Assembly (NCBI GenBank): GCA_003116995.1
Contig: BDSL01000034.1
Coordinates: forward strand, 828,539-892,538
DNA from: Yamagishiella unicocca
Lineage: Eukaryota > Chlorophyta > Chlorophyceae > Chlamydomonadales > Volvocaceae
Direction of reading: 5' to 3'
Length of the DNA stretch: 64,000 bases
How positions within the stretch are numbered: the first letter of the stretch is position 1; each line of letters begins with the position of its first letter. The notes below the pieces were generated by a model. The model saw only the letters and a list, made by a program, of their open reading frames with translations. It was not told where the DNA came from and searched no databases. Both the position numbers and the translations under genes were made by a program. Of this stretch, positions 55,195-64,000 are shown piece by piece.

Positions 55195-58100
55195 ATGTTG
55201 ACCGAGACTCTTATTTTAATGATGCTGAGCCTCCTAGTCCTGTATGTGCTCGTCGCAAATCTTATGAGATCCACTAAGAAGAAGGCAGGCCGCGTACCAA
55301 GGGGTGTCGCCATTACAATCGCTATTAACAACGAGGGCCGCGCTGAGACTACGCGCGTTCGCATGGGCCAGCCTTCGATTATAAGTAGCCATGGTCAGCG
55401 TGACTCTCTGGCGTTGATTCACACCGGCCTGGACTTGGAAGAAGCGGGCGGAAGCAACGCTGGCCACATCCCAGCCCATAACTTCGCGGCCGTAGCCGCC
55501 CTGCCAGTCCAATTATTGTGCTGCGCAGATCCATCTTGTCCTGATATCACTAGCGATCTTAGTAACGGCGCCTACGTGATAGAACTCCAGAAGCTAATGT
55601 CAGCAGATCCACCTTCCCCGCTATCCTGCGACGACACCGAAGCTACATACTGCTTACCATACTCCAAAGCGCAGCGCGGTGTGGCGTTTGTGACTATACG
55701 TCGCATTACATTTGTGGACGGGGATGACTTTGTATGTTGGTGCTCGTGCCAAGGTCCCGGTCAGGACTTTGATCGCCAGCTATACCAAGGACAGCTCGTC
55801 GTAACATGGGACAGCGGGACCTACAGAGGAGGCGTTCACTTCTGCGAGCACGTTAGTGCGCTGAAGGTAAGGTCGGCGAAACGCAATAACTGGATACCCC
55901 TTGCCTTCAGCCTCACTTCGGCACCACCACGCCCGCCTAACCATTTGCAGTGGTGGTGCTTAATGCGGCGGGGGTGTGTAACCTCGCTGCTACCAGGCTG
56001 TGCCCCGGCACGACTCCTATGCCTCCCAAAGCTGCTAGACTTTCCAATCCCAAAGCACGCTGAGAAGGGAGAGGTGTGGGTGGTAGGCGAGCCTGCCAAT
56101 CTAGCGGCATGCATTAGTCGTCCGGGCTCCGTGGTGTGCCTGACCTGTCCCAGGAGCAGGGGCTGTTCGCATACACAGCAGCTCTCTACTGCCGCCGCCG
56201 ACGACGGTGAACCTGGACCATGCGAGCACTATGACGATGAGGACGAGGTGGCCGCCATCCACCGCTTGACAAAGTCGTACTTGGACGAGTGTGGCAAGCT
56301 ACGCGTTAAGTCCGTGTCGAAGGTGCGGCTTTGGTGCGACCAGGTGGCCGCGGTCTCAAGATCCTTACATGTAGATTCTATTGCAGGGCACAATACAAGA
56401 AATGTTTGTCGATGGAGAGCGGCCATTGTACAGCCCTGGGCTAGGTGATATTCCCGATGTTCTGATGCCAGAGGTGCGAGTTTGCACATGCTTGCCGTTG
56501 ATTGGGCCCTCCTCTGTGAATGAACATAATATGTGCCAACTGTAGGAGATCTGCCCGGGCTGCGGGATGGCTTGCAGTGATGCAAGCAGCTCGTCTGCTA
56601 GCATTAAGCGCTGCCCTATCATCTACAGCCTGTCATGGTTCAAGAGGGTAGACTGCAAGACTGTGCAATGTGTTTGCGGTGTTACCAGTGGGTACTCGTA
56701 CGACACACATGGTCTGCTTAACCTCAACGGCATCGACATCTTCACTCACGAACTCCTTGCTTGGTGAGATTGCGGCGTGGATAACTGGACGATGTGGTGT
56801 GTAGTATGTGCGTTTGACGCTCGACATACCTGAGGTTATGATTGGGGAGGCAAGCAGGGGAACCATACACTCACTAATGCTTTCAATGTACGCCCGTGAA
56901 TCGACGTCACAGGTACAGCATTCAGATGACGACATCATCGACCCCGTTCTACTCACTTTGGAGAACCGTGGTGGACATGTACGTTGCCAGGGGTTTTCTG
57001 GACCGGAATAACACTACCGAGTACGACTTCTTCGTGAACAAGAGAGCGCAGTAGGTTGCTAATGCTATTGCCTTCATATGTGGCCCCCTGTACGCATACT
57101 AACTTGGACAATAACATTACGATATGATTCCTTTTGTCGCAACTTTTTGTGATTGCCTACGAGCCTGATTGAATCGTCGAAGCACGTCGGCCAGTGCAGT
57201 CAATTCTGCATGTACAAACCCCGCTGACAGGTTCCAGGAGGCGTGGTTGAACTTTATTACACTTCAGCAACCGGCGTACGCCAGCACCTTCGACTGCAAG
57301 TGTGCTCCCCACGACCGGTTCCAGTACATCATTGTTGACGGCATCCTCCTTAGCATAAGGAATGAAAAGGTGAGATGGCCTGGGCATGCTCGTGTAAGGG
57401 GGGATTTCACATGCCCGATTTCACATGCACGGGCTCTTTGCAAAGGCCCCGGGGGGGTTGGCTTCCATCCATATTCGCTACATTATCGGGCATGACCTAT
57501 GGCCAGGGTTTGCCTTTTCAAGCTAATTATTTGAATGGGTTGCTTGTCCTTTTGACCATAGAGCACGCTGCTGTCTAACTGGCTACCACTCGAGACGGAA
57601 GCAGCAAGGGCTGGCTCGCTGCATGACCAGAGGCTGCTTGTGCAAGATAAACACCACCGCGACATGCTGCGAAGGCTCCTGTCCTCCACGGGCATTAGCC
57701 AGTTGGACTACACGGCCATGTCTCGTAGCCTACCTGGCACGCTTATGCCGTTCTTGGTAAGTGTTCGCATACATACAGTGGGCAAACTGGCGCCATGTGT
57801 ACACGTGCATATTAAGGTACTCCTCATTATCACTCTGCCTTCGTGCGCTGCTGCCTAGCTGCTTCGTATGTTAATACAAGCTTGATTGGGTGAACGTGCC
57901 ATGCAGGGAGCCCAGTACACGGCTGTTGAGCAGGACACTACAGTCCAGTACAGTGGTCCGTCGCACATCTTAAGACTGGTAAGAAGCCTTGCATCCGACA
58001 GCCCAATGTGCGCTCTCGTGCCGGGCTCCGTGCAGCCATGCCTTCAGGAGCTGCTCAGGATGGATAGCCAACCACTGCCTATGGCTAATCTGCATGTGCT

Positions 58101-59247
58101 AGCGGTGAGTCCTGTCGTTGGGGTTGCGTGTGCGGGAAAGGAGAGCGCTAAAGCATTTCGGTACTCCCCGTATCAGGAGAGCGCGCCAATCATACATGGC
58201 TTCATAATTGGCGAGGCAAGGAGCAATGGTATGCGCTTGCCTGCTTCGGCATCGGGGCTCCTGTACAGCATCCTTGACAAGGCCAAGGCATGCTACTCAG
58301 TGGCGACAGACGAAGCATATGGAAACAGGGTTCTCAAACGTGCTCGGACTGAACAGGATCACTCACGGAGTGATGGCGCTGGAGGTACTGCTGGCAACAC
58401 CAGCAGTGCCGAGCGCTTTCACACCTCTGAGCACGATCTCCCCCACTGGACAGGTGTGTTTTCTGCGCAACACCACAAAAGCAAACCTATTTTAAGAACT
58501 CTCCCCTGTATGGATACAATAGGTGCCTCGTCAAGCCCAGAGGAGGAGTTTCTCTACTCTGGCTGTTATTACCCGAACCTCCCTGTTCGCCGACGACTAG
58601 GAAGGCAAGTATATGGACTTGCATCAGTCTAGTGTCTTCTCGAACCACTTGCCAATTAATAAATCATATTGCAGGTACCTGGCCGACTATCGTGCACATC
58701 AATCGCGCTGCACCAAGTATCACTATGACTCCAAAGACCTTACCCCTGGCCTCTTTGTTCTGCATTGTGCTAAGTGTGCGGGCTGCCTGGGGTTCCATAT
58801 GATGGATCGACACGAATCCCCACGGACCCTCTTCGAGGTACTGTACACACGGTGGGAGGTGGCGCCTCGTGTTGTGGTGTACGACAACAGCTGCCATGGC
58901 CATGCGTATACTCTTAACCGTGAGCCCGCCTGGGCCCGCGACACCCTGTTCGTGATTGACAAGCTGCACTTCAAGGGGCACACTGGTTGCTGCGAAGCTT
59001 ACGATATCAGCTGCTACCCAGAGCTTGCTAAGCTCAACTCGCAGCTTGCGGAGCAAAAGGTGCGAATTTACCTTGCATTCTACTTCTGACTACTTCCGAC
59101 GAGTTAAGCAGCTTACTCCAACCCCTTTTACACATCCAGAATGCTAGGCTAGCCATGCTCAAATCTCACTGCGCCTACATGACACAGCCAATGTTCCTCG
59201 TATACGTGCGATACTTTCTTCACATGACGTCGAGACTGTCACGTTAG
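55195..59247 (+). CDS. KDZ (Kyakuja-Dileera-Zisupton) transposase, one apparent +1 frameshift
   Basis: Ten exons: 55195-55866, 55951-56322, 56387-56473, 56546-56763, 56858-57050, 57231-57369, 57562-57756, 57907-58604, 58675-59059, 59140-59247, about 1,021 residues. N-terminal Cys clusters resemble SWIM-type fingers (FVCWCSCQG ... HFCEHVSAL; VCLTCPRSRGCSH). Then ICPGCGMACSD, YSYDTHGLLNLNGIDIFTHE and FDCKCAPHDRFQYIIVDGIL, all in family order. The RNase H-fold core has CAKCAGCLGFHMMDRHESPR, VVVYDNSCHGHAYTLNREPA and VIDKLHFKGHTGCCEAYDIS. The end is HCAYMTQPMFLVYVRYFL, stop at 59247. Exon 5 needs one base less near 56913 (CACAGGTACAG) to keep frame and phase. Intron 8 uses a GC donor (AG|GCAAGT at 58605). 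The first ~40 residues, with a hydrophobic run, are doubtful. Confidence 0.83.
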
Positions 59248-60540
59248 GTGCGCCCGATGGGGAAGGGTTTTTTATTCTTGCTCTTGCTGTATGGGGATTT
59301 TAATGCACAAGGCCTGTTTAGGACTAAACAAATGAAATAGTAGCAACAGAGCCACATTGTGACGAGATGGCATTCTTCGGCAATCCTATGCATCGACTGG
59401 GCCGCGACTTTGGGCCTTGGGTCCGGAGCAATGGTGAGTCTTCTAACGCGTTCAGCAACTTATTCGCTGTGTTCCGTAAACGCTCTATGGTGTTCAGGTC
59501 TGCCGCCGTATTGCAAAACGCTCGCAGGTAGTCCCGCTAGTCTGTTTGTCTTCCGAACACCGATCCGTTTATTCCGGTGGATCAGCTCCGTCGATTCTTG
59601 TATACTCTGCCCTACGCTGTCTACTCGTAGGCGGGTCCATCCTACGGACTTTCTGGCCTGGCGGGCGTGCCTGCTGTGCTGCCCAACCCATCTGGACCGT
59701 CGGTAAGAAATCATGAGATTAGCTTTGCCTAATGAATTCCCGTACAAATGAGCCTAACCGCTGCCGCCGACTCGATGGTGGGCGTTCCCGCTGGAATCCC
59801 GAATAGCGCTGCCCGTCCTGGCCCTATCTCGGTAGGGTTATGGGCCGCGCCCGTGTCTCCATCATACTCCAATAATCCATGTCCGGCCCTCGCTTAACCA
59901 CTCCTGCGTTCGACCCTGGATACCTCGCTCGGCTTCGGCTGGGTAACCTTTTGTGATACGGCGTGTCTAAATCCACGATCACCGCACCTCTGCCGTTCCG
60001 TATCCCTTCACTGCTGCGTAGGTGGCACCCCTCCTTGGGGTCGCTGGCGGCCGTCTAGCCCGTGTCGTCTAGCCCGTGTGGAGGCCCTACGCCGCCCGTG
60101 TTTTTCAGCCCCCCCACGACGAACAGGAGGCGGTGTACCAGGAGGGGAGGGGCTAGCGGCCGCCAACCAGATGCTCCTGAGGGCACTGGCTCCCACCACC
60201 ATCGCAAGCGTGGAGTTCCTGGACTGGCTCTCTCGATGCGGTCGGGGGTGGACATAGGCGGACTGCACACTGGACGACATGTTGGTCTGCATGGTGACCT
60301 GCTGGTTGCCTCACCACCATGCCCAGGGTGGCGGCCCTGTTGGGCCCGCCGCCATTAAGTCATGCCTGTCCGCCTGCAGTGGGTTCTTCCTCGTAGTCGG
60401 GCGCAGCAGCCGCTATGACGCGCCTACCGGTCTGGGCAACCCCTGTGATTCGATCTGGGTTGAGCACTTCCGCGCCTCCTACCTGTGGGGCTTAGTGACG
60501 CTGTGGTAGCTTCTGGCATATCTCGACGCTGCGAATCCTT
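59248..60540 (+). other. Possible small downstream gene or extra 3' exons of the transposase
   Basis: Candidate exons with good splice sites: 59351-59433 (SHIVTRWHSSAILCIDWAAT), 59498-59527, 59633-59702 (AGPSYGLSGLAGVPAVLPNP) and 59760-59832 (LTAAADSMVGVPAGIPNSAA), with a final piece near 60022-60074. The predicted product is small, hydrophobic/Pro-rich and unrecognised, and phases are only partly consistent. Treat as a hint of a third element gene. Confidence 0.3.
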
Positions 60541-61231
60541 GCTGACTTAAAAAAGATTTTATTTACTTGCTGCAAAAGCGGGCATTATCCTTTGTGGCTT
60601 GTGATATGCCAAGTATAACTTTATGTGAACTAGCATAATGTGTCAGCTGCTTGTGGTGTAAAGCTAAGCCTGAGAGTGGGAGCTAAGCTTGTGTGCATTG
60701 GGTTGCGCTTAATGCTGTTGATGACTTGCTTGTCGGGGTATGTGTCAGGCTGTGTGATGAGTGGGGAGGCGGTGTGATAAGTGATATTCAATTAAATTTT
60801 ACTACTGCTTGACTAGGTAATAGTTAGGAACTCTGGGTATGGCAAGGGAGACACATGTACCACTTGTGACCCAGCCCAGTCCTCTTACTGCACTGGAAAG
60901 TTACAGCAGCTTTCCTCCTCCATCAAAAAGCTTGGATGGTATCCAGTGCTCCGTCGCAAAACTTTATGTAAATTGCAGAACCGCAGAAACGACAAATAAT
61001 GCTATATAATAATGAGCAATATAAAGCGACGGCCATACAGAAACACGCAAAATGGATACAATATAAAACGAAGCGAAAATATTGCAAATAGTGCGTGCTG
61101 TACGGCAAAATTAGGTCGCCTGTACTGCACTTTCGGAAATTGATAATTACGTTGTTTGACTGGTTAGCTGCTCACCGTACTTGTCAAAAACACTAAGGGT
61201 ATCAAGCATCCATTCGTATCCACGCGGTGCT
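60541..61231. other. AT-rich spacer between the transposase region and the right array
   Basis: Distinctly AT-rich. No coding found. TGTAA at 60657-60661 on the plus strand could be the 3' end signal for upstream transcription. Confidence 0.45.
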
Positions 61232-64000
61232 GTGATATTGGTGGGAACACGGTGTGTGTCATAACCGTGTTCCCAGCATTTAGGCCGTGTTCCCGCCCTT
61301 GCGAGTGGCCCAGACATATCAAATAGTCCTTATAAGTCATATAGAGGGTACCGGGCGTCCATGCGGGTGATATGAGCGGGGGAATCAGTGGGAACACGGG
61401 TGATATTGGTGGGAACACGGTGTGTGTCATAACCGTGTTCCCAGCATTTAGGCCGTGTTCCCGCCCTTGCGAGTGGCCCAGACATACTAAATAGTCCTTA
61501 TAAGTCATATAGAGGGTACCGGGCGTCCATGCGGGTGATATGAGCGGCGGAATCGGTGGGAACACGGGTGATATTGGTGGGAACACGGTGTGTGTCATAA
61601 CCGTGTTCCCAGCATTTAGGCCGTGTTCCCGCCCTTGCGAGTGGCCAGACATACTAAATAGTCCTTATAAGTCATATAGAGGGTACCGGGCGTCCATGCG
61701 GGTGATATGAGCGGCGGAATCGGTGGGAACACGGGTGATATTGGTGGGAACACGGTGTGTGTCATAACCGTGTTCCCAGCATTTAGGCCGTGTTCCCGCC
61801 CTTGCGAGTGGCCCAGACATATCAAATAGTCCTTATAAGTCATATAGAGGGTACCGGGCGTCCATGCGGGTGATATGAGCGGGGGAATCAGTGGGAACAC
61901 GGGTGATATTGGTGGGAACACGGTGTGTGTCATAACCGTGTTCCCAGCATTTAGGCCGTGTTCCCGCCCTTGCGAGTGGCCCAGACATACTAAATAGTCC
62001 TTATAAGTCATATAGAGGGTACCGGGCGTCCATGCGGGTGATATGAGCGGGGGAATCGGTGGGAACACGGGTGATATTGGTGGGAACACGGTGTGTGTCA
62101 TAACCGTGTTCCCAGCATTTAGGCCGTGTTCCCGCCCTTGCGAGTGGCCCAGACATATCAAATAGTCCTTATAAGTCATATAGAGGGTACCGGGCGTCCA
62201 TGCGGGTGATATGAGCGGGGGAATCAGTGGGAACACGGGTGATATTGGTGGGAACACGGTGTGTGTCATAACCGTGTTCCCAGCATTTAGGCCGTGTTCC
62301 CGCCCTTGCGAGTGGCCCAGACATACTAAATAGTCCTTATAAGTCATATAGAGGGTACCGGGCGTCCATGCGGGTGATATGAGCGGCGGAATCGGTGGGA
62401 ACACGGGTGATATTGGTGGAACACGGGTGTGTCATAACGTGTTCCCAGCATTTAGGCCGTGTTCCCGCCCTTGCGAGTGGCCCAGACATATCAAATAGTC
62501 TTATAAGTCATATAGAGGGTACCGGGCGTCCATGCGGTGATATGAGCGGGGGAATCAGTGGAACACGGGTGATATTGGTGGGAACACGGTGTGTGTCATA
62601 ACCGTGTTCCCAGCATTTAGGCCGTGTTCCCGCCCTTGCGAGTGGCCCAGACATACTAAATAGTCCTTATAAGTCATATAGAGGGTACCGGGCGTCCATG
62701 CGGGTGATATGAGCGGGGGAATCGGTGGGAACACGGGTGATATTGGTGGAAACGGTGTGTGTCATAACCGTGTTCCAGCATTTAGCCGTGTTCCCGCCCT
62801 TGCGAGTGGCCCAGACATATCAAATAGTCCTTATAAGTCATATAGAGGGTACCGGGCGTCCATGCGGGTGATATGAGCGGGGGAATCAGTGGGAACACGG
62901 GTGATATTGTGGGAACACGGTGTGTGTCATAACCGTGTTCCCAGCATTTAGGCCGTGTTCCCCCCTTGCGAGTGGCCCAGACATACTAAATAGTCCTTAT
63001 AAGTCATATAGAGGGTACCGGGCGTCCATGCGGGTGATATGAGCGGCGGAATCGGTGGGAACACGGGTGATATTGGTGGGAACACGGTGTGTGTCATAAC
63101 CGTGTTCCCAGCATTTAGGCCGTGTTCCCGCCCTGCGAGTGGCCCAGACATATCAAATAGTCCTTATAAGTCATATAGAGGTACCGGGCGTCCATGCGGG
63201 TGATATGAGCGGGGGAATCAGTGGGAACACGGGTGATATTGGTGGAACACGGTGTGTGTCATAACCGTGTTCCCAGCATTTAGGCCGTGTTCCCGGCCCT
63301 TGCGAGTGGCCCAGACATACTAAATAGTCCTTATAAGTCATATAGAGGGTACCGGGGCGTCCATGCGGGTGATATGAGCGGGGGGAATCGGTGGGAACAC
63401 GGGTGATATGGTGGGAACACGGTGTGTGTCATAACCGTGTTCCCAGCATTTAGGCCGTGTTCCCGCCCTTGCGAGTGGCCCAGACATATCAAATAGTCCT
63501 TATAAGTCATATAGAGGGTACCGGGCGTCCATGCGGGTGATATGAGCGGGGGAATCAGTGGGAACACGGGTGATATTGGTGGGAACACGGTGTGTGTCAT
63601 AACCGTGTTCCCAGCATTTAGGCCGTGTTCCCGCCCTTGCGAGTGGCCCAGACATACTAAAATAGTCCTTATAAGTCATATAGAGGGTACCGGGCGTCCA
63701 TGCGGGTGATATGAGCGGCGGAATCGGTGGGAACACGGGTGATATTGGTGGGAACACGGTGTGTGTCATAACCGTGTTCCCAGCATTTAGGCCGTGTTCC
63801 CGCCCTTGCGAGTGGCCCAGACATATCAAATAGTCCTTATAAGTCATATAGAGGGTACCGGGCGTCCATGCGGGTGATATGAGCGGGGAATCAGTGGGAA
63901 CACGGGTGATATTGGTGGGAACACGGTGTGTGTCATAACCGTGTTCCCAGCATTTAGGCCGTGTTCCCGCCTTGCGAGTGGCCCAGACATACTAAAAGTC
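61232..64000 (-). repeat. Right satellite array, at least 16 units of ~168 bp, inverted relative to the left array
   Basis: The anchor CCTTATAAGTCATATAGAGG recurs about every 168 bases (61329, 61497, 61664, 61832, 62000, 62168, 62336, ...) to the window edge. Two unit types alternate: CATATCAAATAG with GAATCAGTGGG, and CATACTAAATAG with GAATCGGTGGG, i.e. a ~336-bp dimeric higher-order repeat. From about 62,400 onward single-base gains and losses in short homopolymers become frequent. Confidence 0.96.

Larger units (their letters stand above)
45985..64000. mobile_element. Giant KDZ-type DNA transposon with inverted satellite arrays as ends (right end outside window)
   Basis: Two arrays of the same ~168-bp satellite, direct at 46100-47690 and inverted at 61232-64000, bracket two plus-strand genes: a Ulp1 protease (48080-53721) and a KDZ transposase (55195-59247). 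Ulp1 peptidase next to a KDZ transposase is a known combination in Zisupton-like elements. The two genes are nearly intact, which argues for recent activity. The left border is approximate: short GTGTTCCCGTGTTCCC motifs begin at ~45990. The right border is not reached, so the outermost bases and target-site duplication cannot be tested. Confidence 0.72.

Noticed and set aside
61164..63847. Repeat protein of up to 262 codons on the minus strand in the right array
   Set aside because: Same artefact as on the left; frames break where single-base indels occur and no selection on frame is visible.

Overview
This is nuclear DNA of a green alga, most likely a chlamydomonadalean/volvocine relative of Chlamydomonas. 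The signs are GC-rich exons, many GT-AG introns, TGTAA polyadenylation signals, glycine/alanine/glutamine-rich low-complexity coding blocks, and a dense load of Dualen-type LINEs, SINEs and KDZ-type DNA transposons. All gene models were spliced by hand by matching donor/acceptor sites and intron phase. Internal exons are much safer than 5' ends.

Host-gene part (1-30.4 kb): the 5' half of UDP-glucose 6-dehydrogenase (minus); a ZSWIM2-like SWIM-RING-ZZ-RING ubiquitin ligase (minus, 11 exons); head-to-head with it the complex I subunit NUOB18/NDUFB7 (plus); a CPA2-type cation:proton antiporter (plus, 8 exons); a PhoD-like metallophosphatase (plus, at least 11 exons); and an EF-hand protein gene that is broken. 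Introns carry minisatellites and a recurrent motif family that sits beside splice sites.

Transposon-rich part (30.4-64 kb): a 5'-truncated, frameshifted Dualen/RandI-like LINE (RT, RNase H, CCHC, PD-(D/E)XK endonuclease) lies inside the EF-hand gene. Next to it is an LTR-retrotransposon remnant (LTR, primer-binding site, gag). Its gag is split by a 2.6-kb DNA element with perfect 25-bp terminal inverted repeats that carries a SAM-dependent methyltransferase gene and subterminal palindrome arrays. After an L1-like RT scrap and an intact two-exon secreted/membrane-anchored protein gene comes a tRNA-related SINE whose 3' end matches the Dualen tail.

From about 46 kb to beyond the window end lies a giant KDZ-superfamily (Kyakuja-Dileera-Zisupton) DNA transposon. 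An array of ~168-bp satellite units on the left and the same satellite in inverted orientation on the right enclose a 12-exon Ulp1/SUMO-protease gene with two blocks of 43-residue repeats, a 249-bp intergenic tandem repeat, and a 10-exon KDZ transposase gene with one apparent +1 frameshift. The inverted satellite arrays as element termini, and the methyltransferase-bearing TIR element, are the most novel structures here.
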